From Sulfuricurvum sp. (GTDB taxonomy: Bacteria; Campylobacterota; Campylobacteria; Campylobacterales; Sulfurimonadaceae), in contig DYMK01000003.1 of assembly GCA_020721585.1 (NCBI GenBank), positions 109,706 through 173,705 of the forward strand: a stretch of 64,000 nt of DNA, written 5' to 3'. The position numbers were made by a program, and so were the translations under genes. The notes under the pieces were generated by a model, which saw only the letters and a list, made by a program, of their open reading frames with translations, was not told the DNA's origin and did not search any database. Below, one piece after another: positions 1-8,531 of the stretch (position 1 is its first letter; each line of letters starts with the position of its first letter).

Positions 1-1
1 G

Positions 2-1147
2 TTTGAGGATAATAGTATTGATTTAATCTATTTGGATCCCCCTTTTTTTACTAACACCATACAAAAACTGACAACAAGAGATGGAAGTAAAGAATTTTCC
101 TATAAAGATATGTGGAAAAGTAATGAAGAATATGCAGAGTTTTTGTATTACCGATTAGTTGCATTAAAAAGAGTACTCAAAGAGACAGGAAATATTTTCG
201 TCCATTGTGATAGAAATTCTACACATATTGTGAAAATGCTTTTAGATGATATTTTTGGCGTAGAACACTTTCAATCGGAAATTATTTGGTATTATAAGCG
301 ATGGTCAAATTCAAAAAAAGGTTTGCTACCTTCCCATCAAACGATCTATTTTTATTCAAAAACGTCATCTTTTACCTTTAATACGCTTTACAATAACTAT
401 TCAGAAACAACCAATGTAGATCAAATTTTACAAAAAAGAACCAAAGACTATCAGGGTAAAACAGTCTATGCACGTGATGAAAATGGCAATACCATAAATA
501 GTGATAGTAAAAAAGGGGTTCCTTTAAATGATGTTTGGGAAATACCCTATTTGAACCCAAAAGCCAAAGAGAGAGTGGGATATCCAACCCAAAAGCCAAT
601 CGTATTATTAGAAAAAATCATTGACATAGCGTCAAATGAGGGTGATACAATACTTGATCCTTTTTGTGGCAGTGGCACAACGTTAGTTGCTGGAAAATTA
701 AAAAATAGAAACGTCATTGGTATGGATATTTCAGACGATGCGATTCAACTAACACGGTCAAGATTGGATAATCCCATTAAAAGTGAATCAAATTTGCTTA
801 AAAACGGAAAAGAATCGTATAAAAATAGTGATCTCCTTGTTGAAAAAATTTTACACGATATAGACTATATTCCCGTTCAAAGAAATAGAGGTATAGATGC
901 AATATTAAAGAAAACGTATCAAAATAGCCCCATATTGGTACGTATCCAAAAAAAGGATGAAACACTGCAAGAAGCGATTAAAAAACTCACGAATGCAATA
1001 AAAGTTAAGCATTCCAAAAAATCATTTTTAATACGAACCAATGATATAGAATCATTATTGGAATATGATATGGTTGATACTAAAATAGAAATCATCAATG
1101 CCACCTCGTATGGATTCAAAAAACTTTTAAATAATACAAATTTTTGA
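2..1147 (+). CDS. Site-specific DNA methyltransferase (beta-type N6-adenine/N4-cytosine), 5'-partial
   Basis: The reading frame is open from the first bases of the window, so the true start lies upstream. A TTG at 32 falls inside the catalytic motif and cannot be the start. The DPPF motif (motif IV) comes first and the SAM-binding FCGSGTT motif (motif I, about 650-680) comes later, which is the beta-class N6_N4_Mtase order. It should transfer a methyl group from SAM to adenine or cytosine in DNA. About 100 residues follow the methylase fold; they hold GID, then after a short gap IQKK, a spacing that faintly recalls a PD-(D/E)XK nuclease core. The gene is AT-rich compared with hypF next door, suggesting acquisition. 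Whether a separate restriction gene exists upstream cannot be seen. Confidence 0.85.
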   Translation, partial: FEDNSIDLIYLDPPFFTNTIQKLTTRDGSKEFSYKDMWKSNEEYAEFLYYRLVALKRVLKETGNIFVHCDRNSTHIVKMLLDDIFGVEHFQSEIIWYYKRWSNSKKGLLPSHQTIYFYSKTSSFTFNTLYNNYSETTNVDQILQKRTKDYQGKTVYARDENGNTINSDSKKGVPLNDVWEIPYLNPKAKERVGYPTQKPIVLLEKIIDIASNEGDTILDPFCGSGTTLVAGKLKNRNVIGMDISDDAIQLTRSRLDNPIKSESNLLKNGKESYKNSDLLVEKILHDIDYIPVQRNRGIDAILKKTYQNSPILVRIQKKDETLQEAIKKLTNAIKVKHSKKSFLIRTNDIESLLEYDMVDTKIEIINATSYGFKKLLNNTNF

Positions 1148-1164
1148 TTTTTGACTGTGGCACA

Positions 1165-3378
1165 ATGAAACAGTACTCTCTTACCATTCAAGGATTAGTC
1201 CAAGGGGTAGGGTTTCGCCCGTTTGTCTATCGTGAAGCCCTTGCCCATGGAATTCGGGGATGGGTTAAAAATACCCCACAAGGGGTCATCATTAAGGCAC
1301 AAGGGGAACACTCCGAAGCCTTTGTTAATGCCCTGCGTACCCATCTTCCCCCCAATGCCCGTATCGATTCGATGGAGATTAGCCTCTTGGAGGGGGAGGT
1401 TTATACCGATTTTACCATTCGTGAGAGTGTAGTGGGTGAAGGGGGTGTTACGATTCCACTGGATCGTGCCTTATGCCCTGCGTGTGAGGCGGAGATGGAC
1501 GATCCCCACAATCGCCGTTACGCTTATCCGTTTATCAACTGCACCGACTGTGGCCCGCGCTATACGATTCTCCACACTCCTCCCTACGACCGTGTTCGCA
1601 CCTCGATGAATACGTTTGGGATGTGTTTGGCATGCGCAAGCGAATACACCGATCCCACCTCACGATGCTATCATGCCCAACCCATCAGTTGTCCCCAGTG
1701 TGGCCCACAGCTTCGTTTTTTGAATCATCAGGGCAATGTTCTCTCAGGTGATCCCATCGATCATGCCATCACGATGCTCAAGGAGGGGAAGATCATCGCC
1801 CTCAAAGGGCTGGGGGGATTTCATCTGATGTGCGATGCGACCAATGATGAAACGGTAGGAGAGCTACGAAGACGAAAGCACCGTAAAGCAAAACCGCTTG
1901 CGGTGATGTTTGGTTCACTCGAACAGCTTGAAACGTATGTATCGATCAATGAGGTGGAAAGAAACCATATCACGGGTTCTATCAAGCCTATCGTGATCGT
2001 TGATGCAAAAGCTGGGACAAGCTTATCCCCTCAGATTGCTCCCCATATTCAAAGATTAGGGGTATTCCTCCCCTACACCCCGCTTCATCGGTTGTTATGT
2101 GAGCAGATTGATTTCCCTCTCGTTGCCACCAGTGCCAATATCAGTGACGAACCCATTATCGTCTCGTCTGATGCGCTGTTGCACTCGCTTAGTCACGTGG
2201 TAGAGGGGATTCTTGACCATAACCGCCCGATAGTAAATGCCCTTGATGATGCGGTGATTCAGATTGCCGAGGATCGGGTGGTGATGTTGCGTCTGGGTCG
2301 AGGGTTTGCACCCCATACGTTTCCCTTGGCGCGATCAATCACGCAATCCATACTTGCCTTAGGGGCACACCAAAAAAGCGCCATTGCGTTGGGAGACCAC
2401 ACGACCATGGTCTTAAGCGGTCATATCGGCGATTTGGGGAGCATTGAAGCCGATGGGTATTTTGACCAAACGATTGAAACGGTGTTGCGGTGGTATCAGT
2501 GTACCCCCTGCCTCCTTGTCCACGATCTTCATCCGCTTTACTCCTCGACCCGTTATGCCCACCATCAACCCTCTGACCATTATGGGGTACAACACCATTA
2601 CGCCCATATTTTGGCGTGCATGGCAGAGTATGGCTTGGATGAAACGGTACTGGGCTTTGCGTTCGATGGGACAGGATACGCAGCGGATGGAACGTTGTGG
2701 GGGGGAGAGGTGATGATTGCCACGCTCCATGGCTATGAGCGGATCGGTCACCTTAAACCTTTTGCCCTGCTGGGGGGAGAAAACGCGATCAAAGAACCGC
2801 GACGGATTGCGTTGTCATTGCTGTTTGAGAGTTACACTCTCGATGAAGTGATACGTCTAAAATCCCCGACGGTGGAAGCCTTTTTACCCCATGAGATCCG
2901 AACGCTTCACCATATGTGGTTCAAAAATATCAACGCTCCCCGAAGCTCATCAATGGGGCGATTGTTTGATGCGGTTGCTTCCTTGGGGGGATTTATTCAG
3001 ACGTTGGAGTATGAGGGTCAGGGGGGGATGATGTTGGAAGCGTTTGTGAAGGATTCTATAACAGAGCCGTTTGCTTTTGAGGTAAATGATGGGATAATCA
3101 ATCTCTCGCCGATGGTTTTGGAAATCATCGCTTTAGAGGGGGATAAAACACAAATCGCTAGCCGTTTTATCGCTACGGTCGTGGCGATGATAGCGCATTT
3201 TGTTCACCGCTATCCCCATCTCCCCATTGTGATTGGGGGAGGAGTTTTTCAAAATCACGCGCTTATGCGTCGCCTCTATCGCCGCTTCGGTGAAGGAGCG
3301 TTTTATGCCCAACAGCAAACGCCGATCAATGACGGCTCGATTGCTCTCGGTCAGCTTTATTATGCGATACACAATTAA
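1165..3378 (+). CDS. hypF: Carbamoyltransferase HypF, NiFe-hydrogenase maturation
   Basis: HypF makes the carbamoyl group that becomes the CN ligands of NiFe-hydrogenases, passing it to HypE. Domains in order: an acylphosphatase-like domain (about 1-85, GLVQGVGFRPF), two zinc-finger units with paired CxxC motifs (CPAC/CTDC and CLAC/CPQC), a YrdC-like domain, and a Kae1-like domain with the QHHYAH metal-binding motif. At 737 residues from the ATG at 1165 it has the usual family length. A TTG at 1144 would add seven residues overlapping the methyltransferase stop; the ATG fits the family start. No other hyp gene or hydrogenase subunit is in the window. Base use is richer in GC than the genes on either side. 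Confidence 0.95.
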   Translation: MKQYSLTIQGLVQGVGFRPFVYREALAHGIRGWVKNTPQGVIIKAQGEHSEAFVNALRTHLPPNARIDSMEISLLEGEVYTDFTIRESVVGEGGVTIPLDRALCPACEAEMDDPHNRRYAYPFINCTDCGPRYTILHTPPYDRVRTSMNTFGMCLACASEYTDPTSRCYHAQPISCPQCGPQLRFLNHQGNVLSGDPIDHAITMLKEGKIIALKGLGGFHLMCDATNDETVGELRRRKHRKAKPLAVMFGSLEQLETYVSINEVERNHITGSIKPIVIVDAKAGTSLSPQIAPHIQRLGVFLPYTPLHRLLCEQIDFPLVATSANISDEPIIVSSDALLHSLSHVVEGILDHNRPIVNALDDAVIQIAEDRVVMLRLGRGFAPHTFPLARSITQSILALGAHQKSAIALGDHTTMVLSGHIGDLGSIEADGYFDQTIETVLRWYQCTPCLLVHDLHPLYSSTRYAHHQPSDHYGVQHHYAHILACMAEYGLDETVLGFAFDGTGYAADGTLWGGEVMIATLHGYERIGHLKPFALLGGENAIKEPRRIALSLLFESYTLDEVIRLKSPTVEAFLPHEIRTLHHMWFKNINAPRSSSMGRLFDAVASLGGFIQTLEYEGQGGMMLEAFVKDSITEPFAFEVNDGIINLSPMVLEIIALEGDKTQIASRFIATVVAMIAHFVHRYPHLPIVIGGGVFQNHALMRRLYRRFGEGAFYAQQQTPINDGSIALGQLYYAIHN

Positions 3379-3400
3379 TGTTGTGCAAATGATTTTTTTC

Positions 3401-3425
3401 CTGTCATCCTCGGGTTTGATCCAAC
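3401..3425. repeat. Possible half copy of a dispersed palindromic repeat
   Basis: The stretch TGTCATCCTCGGGTTTGATC after hypF resembles the left half of REP-like intergenic palindromes common in many proteobacterial genomes; the matching right arm is missing. It sits where GC-rich hypF gives way to AT-rich DNA. Confidence 0.25.
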
Positions 3426-3491
3426 GATTCATTATTAAGAGAATTTTAAAAACTTTTACAATACAGAAGTTACAGAAAACAAAGGAAAGTT

Positions 3492-3779
3492 ATGAAAGAC
3501 TACAGTAAAATAGTCCTACAAGACATTATAGCCAAAGCAAGAAAAGTACCTCAAGAAAATAGAAATACAGATGGATCATTAGAAATAAAAGTATCCGATA
3601 ATGATTTGAAGAAAATTTCAGGCAGAAAAAGACTTAGGGAAAGCTTAAAAAATAATATTTTTAATGATTTAAATGAGAAGGATATTACTACTAAAAAATG
3701 TGATACTGATTCATTATGTATCATTATCCCTAAAGAAAAAATGGGAAAACAAATAATTAATTATAAAGATATTGTATAG
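3492..3779 (+). CDS. Hypothetical protein, 95 residues
   Basis: I do not recognise this protein. It is a small, lysine-rich, hydrophilic polypeptide with no signal peptide or membrane segment. An AAGGAAAG ribosome site at 3483-3489 supports the ATG at 3492. The middle (KKISGRKRLRESLKNN) is strongly basic and could touch nucleic acid, but no known fold is visible. It is AT-rich like the Abi-like gene 160 bases downstream and unlike hypF upstream, so it probably belongs to an acquired segment. Function unknown. Confidence 0.6.
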   Translation: MKDYSKIVLQDIIAKARKVPQENRNTDGSLEIKVSDNDLKKISGRKRLRESLKNNIFNDLNEKDITTKKCDTDSLCIIIPKEKMGKQIINYKDIV

Positions 3780-3819
3780 CTTTTTATTTTTTTTAATACT
3801 CAGTAGAAAAATAAAAATA

Positions 3820-3906
3820 CCTGACAAGAGACTTGGCTTTCAGCTGCAAGCAGTACCAGACAATGTGCGTCCGTTAGAAAGCCTAAGTGCTAGAATGATA
3901 GAATAA
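3820..3906 (+). pseudogene. Possible C-terminal gene remnant
   Basis: Between two AT-rich genes there is a short stretch of ordinary base composition that reads as a 28-codon open frame ending in TAA (reading ...QLQAVPDNVRPLESLSARMIE, stop). No start codon or ribosome site precedes it. It looks like the tail of a lost gene, but I cannot name the parent. Confidence 0.25.
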
Positions 3907-3938
3907 AAATAGTTAAATAGTAATAAAGGGATTCAAAA

Positions 3939-4709
3939 TTGACGCTGAGCGATAAAGTATTGGCTGAGTTATGTACGGCGTTAAATATCGATAATACACA
4001 TCCCGAATATTTCAAATTTGGAAAAGCCGGTGATCTTGTCAATCAAGCTTATTTCAAAATTGCTATCAACGAATTTGCCAATATAAAAACCTCCAATTCT
4101 ACTAAGGTCATAAAATCCGATTTTGATTTTTTGATGGGACTGTACAATAAGCATATCAAAGAGCATCAAGTGATGTTTTTACTGTTCAACATTTTTGAGA
4201 CGGCGATCCGTTCAAAAGCGGCAGTTGTTTTATCTCAAAAATACAGTTCTCCAGATCAAGATGATTGGCTTCATAACCCCTCTTTGGTTCCTCCAAAAAT
4301 TCAACATACTTTGGATAAATCAGTCGAAATAATCCAACTAGATGGTGAAGACATACAGAATTTGGATACATTTCAGGTTTTCGATTATATATTGCTCGGC
4401 GGATTGAAGACACTCTATATTTCTTTTTGGGCGGATTTAGCAGACCTATTTGAAGAAAAAGAGTTTAAAGGATATAAGCTCAAGAAAATTGGTAAAAAAT
4501 CGATGACGATCATGCTTGAGTCGATACGAAAGTCTCGTAATGACAATGCCCATCATAAACCATTTCACAGTAGCCGAAAAAAACGGCATAAAATTGTTGA
4601 TGATATAGAATTGATTTTGGCACACCTTGGTTTTAATCTTGAAGATGCTATTACCAACATCGATCCATATCATCGCATCATTCGATTAAAATACTCGTCC
4701 ATCTGTTAG
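3939..4709 (+). CDS. Abi-like HEPN-domain protein
   Basis: A 256-residue soluble protein. Residues about 78-100 (LLFNIFETAIRSKAAVVL) match the helix seen in Abi-like proteins where a glutamate precedes an arginine, and residues 200-205 (RNDNAH) form the RX4H motif of HEPN ribonucleases. Proteins of this fold often act as RNA-cutting abortive-infection or toxin components. The start is a TTG at 3939 with AAAGGG eight bases upstream; no in-frame ATG gives a complete N-terminus. It lies in AT-rich DNA between an unknown gene and a decayed toxin gene. No antitoxin partner is obvious, so it may act alone or be a leftover of a larger locus. The family call is by motif and overall shape. Confidence 0.6.
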   Translation: MTLSDKVLAELCTALNIDNTHPEYFKFGKAGDLVNQAYFKIAINEFANIKTSNSTKVIKSDFDFLMGLYNKHIKEHQVMFLLFNIFETAIRSKAAVVLSQKYSSPDQDDWLHNPSLVPPKIQHTLDKSVEIIQLDGEDIQNLDTFQVFDYILLGGLKTLYISFWADLADLFEEKEFKGYKLKKIGKKSMTIMLESIRKSRNDNAHHKPFHSSRKKRHKIVDDIELILAHLGFNLEDAITNIDPYHRIIRLKYSSIC

Positions 4710-4856
4710 TATCAAGGCACAATGAGAATAGTCTGTTTCTCAATTTTTTGCATATTAGAATGGTCACATATCAGAATTTTATAAAATACAAACCATGAGT
4801 AAGAATTGACCGATTTGAAAACTGCAACAACAAAAACTAATCCCAAAGGAAAACAC

Positions 4857-4910
4857 ATGGATACAAAAGTAGCCCTCATTGGTTTAGAAAACCCATTGTT
4901 TAGGGATTAG
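4857..4910 (+). other. 17-codon frame with good ribosome site, likely relic
   Basis: AAAGGAAAA followed by ATG at 4857 opens a 17-codon frame (MDTKVALIGLENPLFRD) that stops just before the PemK/MazF-like remnant. It may be the surviving start of a gene whose body was lost, or a chance frame. Confidence 0.25.
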
Positions 4911-4918
4911 GGAACTAG

Positions 4919-5188
4919 TGGAATTTTACACGACCTGTTATCATTATCCGAAAACTAACCCATGATTTATTTTTAGGAGTGCCTACCACTACAACTGCGA
5001 AACATGACGATTATTTTCACACTTTTGAGTATAACCACGAGTCAAAAGGCGAAACCAAAACAACCGCGATGGTGCTTCAATTAAAAGTTTTTAGTACGAA
5101 GCGACTAATGAAACGAATTGGAATGATCGACAAAGAAAACTTTAAAATGATTCAGGAGAAGATAAAGAAGCTTGTTGACCCCACTTAA
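4919..5188 (+). pseudogene. PemK/MazF-family toxin remnant, N-terminus lost
   Basis: From 4925 the frame reads RPVIIIRKLTHDLFLGVP, the core strand of PemK/MazF-type endoribonuclease toxins, and it ends with a helix-rich tail (QLKVFSTKRLMKRIGMID) typical of the longer members of this family. Intact relatives have about 40 further residues before RPV, including the strand that carries the WW/GxN region. Here a TAG at 4916-4918 sits directly upstream and no start precedes the motif; a GTG at 4979 would begin inside the fold. The gene is therefore almost certainly dead. No antitoxin gene remains. It lies in an AT-rich segment with other defence-type genes. Confidence 0.65.
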
Positions 5189-5196
5189 AAAGTGGG
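5180..5196 (+). terminator. Short hairpin at the end of the toxin remnant
   Basis: CCCACTT (5180-5186) pairs with AAGTGGG (5190-5196) across a three-base loop and overlaps the stop codon of the toxin remnant. There is no T-run, so it is weak as a terminator. Confidence 0.3.
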
Positions 5197-5225
5197 TGTG
5201 CCCGAAGGCGAATTGTAAAAGTATT

Positions 5226-5254
5226 CTACACTATTTTTAAAAAAGTGTAGCTTT
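5226..5254. terminator. Hairpin between remnant toxin and SHOCT gene
   Basis: CTACACT (5226-5232) pairs with AGTGTAG (5244-5250), with A/T-rich inner bases that extend the stem, followed by CTTT. It lies between genes converging from both sides and may stop transcription in both directions. Confidence 0.45.
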
Positions 5255-5331
5255 AACCCTGCTTGAGAGAATCAGCAGCTTTCCTGAAGGTAATTAGACG
5301 AAAATTGAAGCAAAATGATTACTCCACACCC

Positions 5332-6108
5332 TTATAACCGACTGAGCAATTCCCCTTTTTTGGTCTCAAATTCCGCTGCACTGAGGATACCATTGTCCCG
5401 TAGTTTGGCAAGTTTTTCGAGCAATTCGATCACTTCATTGGACGAGCTGTAGGTCGCAAGGGGTGCTGAGGTCTCCATAACGTGCGGAATGGGTGGGGTA
5501 AAAACGGGGGTTGGTTGCATCGTCGGTTGGGCAAAATTGGTTTGGGGTGCAAGAGGAGTCTCTGCGCCAAACACAACGGGCAAGCTGCTCACCAAAATCG
5601 TGCCGTATTGACTGGAGAAGGTTAAGGAGGTATCACCCCCTTGTTGTTGACTCACGCCACCGATTTGATGATCAAGGGTATCATAAATCGTGACTGTCCC
5701 ATACATCTCTACTGCCAATCTATGAGGGAAAAGTGCATAACGGATATTGTTTTGACCGCCACTGCTAAAAGGGATCCCCAAATCCATAGGCCACCACTGG
5801 TTGCTACCGGGGGTTCCGGCGGGGAGGATGGGAAAAATTTGGGTGGTGGAGAGGGCATTGGAAATTTCGGCGCAGAGATTATTGACCGTATTTTTAAGAC
5901 CATAGTTAAACATATCGCCTACCATAGTCATCCCCCCTTGCATCCATTGACCACCGCCACCTAATTCGGGAGAATTAAACTGTGCCATGGTTCCCCCCCC
6001 ATTGCTGACCGCACCGATCATGTGGAGGATGGCATCGGAACTGAGGTTGTAGCGATACGAAAGATCATTGAGCAGGGTTTGACCCGCTGGGGTAAGTTGT
6101 TGTTGCAT
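5332..6108 (-). CDS. SHOCT-domain protein of unknown role
   Basis: The last 32 residues (ELLEKLAKLRDNGILSAAEF then a KKGELL helix) form a SHOCT domain, a short C-terminal oligomerisation motif. The preceding 225 residues are glycine-, glutamine- and proline-rich, lack a signal peptide or membrane span, and contain a Gly-rich stretch near 37-60 and a Pro-rich linker near 195-220. This matches a loose family of phage- and virion-associated or self-assembling proteins, but I cannot assign a function. It is read away from the thiamine cluster, sharing a 170-base divergent region. Codon use resembles the surrounding core genes. Confidence 0.7.
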   Translation of the reverse strand: MQQQLTPAGQTLLNDLSYRYNLSSDAILHMIGAVSNGGGTMAQFNSPELGGGGQWMQGGMTMVGDMFNYGLKNTVNNLCAEISNALSTTQIFPILPAGTPGSNQWWPMDLGIPFSSGGQNNIRYALFPHRLAVEMYGTVTIYDTLDHQIGGVSQQQGGDTSLTFSSQYGTILVSSLPVVFGAETPLAPQTNFAQPTMQPTPVFTPPIPHVMETSAPLATYSSSNEVIELLEKLAKLRDNGILSAAEFETKKGELLSRL

Positions 6109-6282
6109 GATAAACGTCCTTTAAAAAAAGTTAGGGGAGAGGATGGGGATACAAGCGTATAAGAGTGGAAGTATACCATCTATCTCTCGTTGCGCGGTAA
6201 CACCGATGAAATGCCATAAAAACCGTACAAAAATTTCGGATCTCCTTTTACAATTGCCTATTATTTTTTTAAAGAAGTGACC
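6109..6282. promoter_or_regulatory. Divergent intergenic region upstream of the thiamine cluster
   Basis: This 174-base gap must hold the promoters for the SHOCT gene and the thiamine cluster. I looked for the TPP riboswitch core (CTGAGA, then ACCCTT and GAACCTGA) and did not find it. No clear -10 hexamer stands out. Confidence 0.3.
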
Positions 6283-7161
6283 ATGAAAATTCAACTTGCC
6301 ATCGAATGGTTTTTAAACCCCGACCACCTCCCTTTTATTGTCGCCTTACGTGAAGGTATCTTTGAGCGTTACGGTATTGATTTTGAACTCATTGAGCCTG
6401 ATGACCATTACGATGGGTTAGCCGAAGTGTTGGCGGGAAATATCGCGTTTGCCACCAACGAACCCTTACACCTCATCGAACAATTTGATGAACGTTTTCT
6501 CTCGTTGGGACGATTTTTTGAGACCAAAGGAGGCGTATTGCTCAAAACCGCTTCGTACGAAAAACTCCTCCACGGTGACTCCCTTACGGTCACAACCCCT
6601 GTGGTTAATGCCACGACCAATACCATCGGATTTGAGATTATCCGCCGTTTTTACGCCCAAAAAGGGTTAGCGGTGACCCGTGATCAGGTGAATTTTGTCG
6701 CGAATGGGTTTGAACATCTCCGTTATATGGCTGAGGGTGCCGATGCGGGGTGGCTTTATTTTTACAATTTTGAGGGGATCGAAGCCCAGCATGAGGGGAT
6801 GGAGGTGCTGTATCTCGATGCCGATACGGTTGGATTTGCCAATTTTAGCGCGTTGGATATTTTTACGACCAAAGCCTTTTATCACACCCATACGGCGGTG
6901 TGCAATGATCTTCTTCTCGCGATTCGTGAGGCGATTTTGGTTATCACAACGCACCCGCAACGTGCCATGGAACACTATTATGACCATACGCATACCCAAT
7001 CTTCCCCTTTAATGGATGATATTTTACAAGCGACCATGCGCTGTTTTGATCCCCTTTTCCGCTCCAGTTACGCTCAAGCGCTCCCCATTTTGGAGTTTTT
7101 TACCGAAATTGGGGTGACCTCACTGGATAAAGACCACTTTAAAACCGCATTTTTAGCCTAA
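6283..7161 (+). CDS. NMT1/THI5-like protein of a thiamine cluster
   Basis: A 292-residue protein with the periplasmic-binding-protein type II fold of NMT1/THI5 (EWFLNPDHLPFIVALREGIF... near the N-terminus; YMAEGADAGWLYFYNF in the middle). It has no signal peptide or lipobox, so it should stay in the cytosol, unlike ThiY transport proteins. Yeast THI5 uses a lysine and a histidine about four residues apart as PLP site and histidine donor, and a CCCFC motif for iron. Here the histidine seems kept (H63) while the lysine position reads Asn and the Cys motif reads FANFS. It lies first in a run with a flavin-reductase-like gene, thiD and thiE, so a role in making or handling the pyrimidine half of thiamine is likely. 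The ATG at 6283 is chosen over a GTG at 6277. Confidence 0.7.
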   Translation: MKIQLAIEWFLNPDHLPFIVALREGIFERYGIDFELIEPDDHYDGLAEVLAGNIAFATNEPLHLIEQFDERFLSLGRFFETKGGVLLKTASYEKLLHGDSLTVTTPVVNATTNTIGFEIIRRFYAQKGLAVTRDQVNFVANGFEHLRYMAEGADAGWLYFYNFEGIEAQHEGMEVLYLDADTVGFANFSALDIFTTKAFYHTHTAVCNDLLLAIREAILVITTHPQRAMEHYYDHTHTQSSPLMDDILQATMRCFDPLFRSSYAQALPILEFFTEIGVTSLDKDHFKTAFLA

Positions 7162-7172
7162 AAGGAGTTCCC

Positions 7173-7682
7173 ATGTTACACCAAGCCGATTATTTTACCG
7201 CTTCCACCCACCATCAACCCCGTGTCGCCGCCATCGTAGGGTGCGGCGATAACCTTATGGCACTCTCATGGCACACCCCCATAAGCAAATCTCCCTTTCG
7301 CTACGCCATTGGGATTCGCGCTGAGAACCTCACCCATGCGCTGTTGGTGAAACATCGCAGTTGCACGCTCAATTTTCTCCCCTTCTCCCACTACGAATCC
7401 ATCGACCTCTTTGGCAAAGAGCATGGAGGGGATAAACTTTCCAAAACTCCACTCCACGCCACCCATCGGGATCGTCATAATAATGTTATCGTGGATGAAT
7501 CGGATATGGTCTTTGTGTGTGAACTGATCGATACCTACGAAAACGGTGACCACACCCTTTTTATCCTCGACATCACCCAAACCTATATCAACGATCTCCC
7601 TCCCCAACCCGCACTCTTTTTTGGGCAAGGTCGCTACGCGCCACTGGGTGCGTGTGTACGCGCTACGAAAAAAGGATCCTAA
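7173..7682 (+). CDS. Flavin reductase-like domain protein
   Basis: A 169-residue protein with the split-barrel flavin-binding pattern of the flavin_reduct family (VAAIVGCGDNLMALSWHTP... near 18-38; CTLNFLP near 63; FFGQGRYAPLG near the end). Such proteins bind FMN, reduce flavins or carry out flavin chemistry. It starts 12 bases after the THI5-like gene, behind an AAAGGAG ribosome site, and is followed by thiD. Placement in a thiamine cluster suggests it supplies reduced flavin or oxidative chemistry to that pathway, which is inference. The length is normal for a single-domain member. Confidence 0.75.
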   Translation: MLHQADYFTASTHHQPRVAAIVGCGDNLMALSWHTPISKSPFRYAIGIRAENLTHALLVKHRSCTLNFLPFSHYESIDLFGKEHGGDKLSKTPLHATHRDRHNNVIVDESDMVFVCELIDTYENGDHTLFILDITQTYINDLPPQPALFFGQGRYAPLGACVRATKKGS

Positions 7683-7760
7683 CCAATGACCATAAAGGGG
7701 GTACGAATGGATCGCCTTTCCCTTTACAATACCCCTTATATTCCTACAGGAGAAACCCCT

Positions 7761-8531
7761 ATGAAAGTTGTACTCACCATTGCAGGCTCAGACAGTAGCG
7801 GCGGCGCGGGAATTCAAGCCGATCTCAAAACCTTTGAAGCGTTTGGGGTTTTTGGCACCTCCGCCATCACCGTCCTTACCGCCCAAAACACCACGGGGGT
7901 ACAGGCACTTTTTCCCCTTCCTGTCCCTTTTATTCAGCAACAAATCCAAAGTGTTTTAGATGATTTCGATGTAGCTGCCATTAAAATCGGGATGCTGTAT
8001 GATGCAGAGATTATCACCATGGTGCAAGCGATGATTGCCCCGCTTGATATTCCCATTGTCCTTGACCCCGTGTGCATCTCCAAGGCAGGTTCGGTGTTGC
8101 TCAAAGACGATGCGATTGAAGCGTTACGAAAGCTCAGTGGTCACGTCACCCTCTCCACTCCCAATTTGCACGAGGCGTATCGTCTCTTTGGCTACACTAT
8201 GGGAGAAACGGATTCCCTCGCATCCCTCATAGCGCACCCAAAGCCGGTGCTGATTAAACATCACGTTATGCATACCGTTACGGCTGATTTGCTCTATTTT
8301 GGTCACCAAAAACGGATTTTTACCGCCCCCCTCATCGACTCTACCGCTGCCCATGGTACGGGATGTTCGTATGCCTCTGCCATTACGGCGGGGTTGGCAT
8401 TGGGACTAAGCCTTGAAAATTCCATCCAAAACGCCAAGAGCTTTATCACCCACGCCATTGCCCATGCTCCCCTCATCGGTCAGGGTGCAAGCCCCATCCA
8501 TCATAAAGCAGGGGGAGACCATGTCGCTTAA
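7761..8531 (+). CDS. thiD: Hydroxymethylpyrimidine/phosphomethylpyrimidine kinase ThiD
   Basis: ThiD phosphorylates HMP and HMP-P to HMP-PP, the pyrimidine substrate of ThiE. The ribokinase-type signature is plain: [20 protein letters not shown] at the N-terminus and the anion-hole motif [10 protein letters not shown] near the C-terminus. The start at 7761 has AGGAG nine bases upstream; an ATG at 7686 would add 25 residues not seen in the family. The 256-residue length is usual. Its last codons overlap the start of thiE by 11 bases, so the two are probably translated together. Confidence 0.95.
   Translation: MKVVLTIAGSDSSGGAGIQADLKTFEAFGVFGTSAITVLTAQNTTGVQALFPLPVPFIQQQIQSVLDDFDVAAIKIGMLYDAEIITMVQAMIAPLDIPIVLDPVCISKAGSVLLKDDAIEALRKLSGHVTLSTPNLHEAYRLFGYTMGETDSLASLIAHPKPVLIKHHVMHTVTADLLYFGHQKRIFTAPLIDSTAAHGTGCSYASAITAGLALGLSLENSIQNAKSFITHAIAHAPLIGQGASPIHHKAGGDHVA

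Noticed and set aside
1144..1164. TTG at 1144 as hypF start
   Set aside because: It overlaps the methyltransferase stop and adds residues outside the acylphosphatase domain; ATG 1165 fits better.
6109..6282. TPP riboswitch before the thiamine cluster
   Set aside because: The conserved CTGAGA and GAACCTGA segments are absent on the plus strand.
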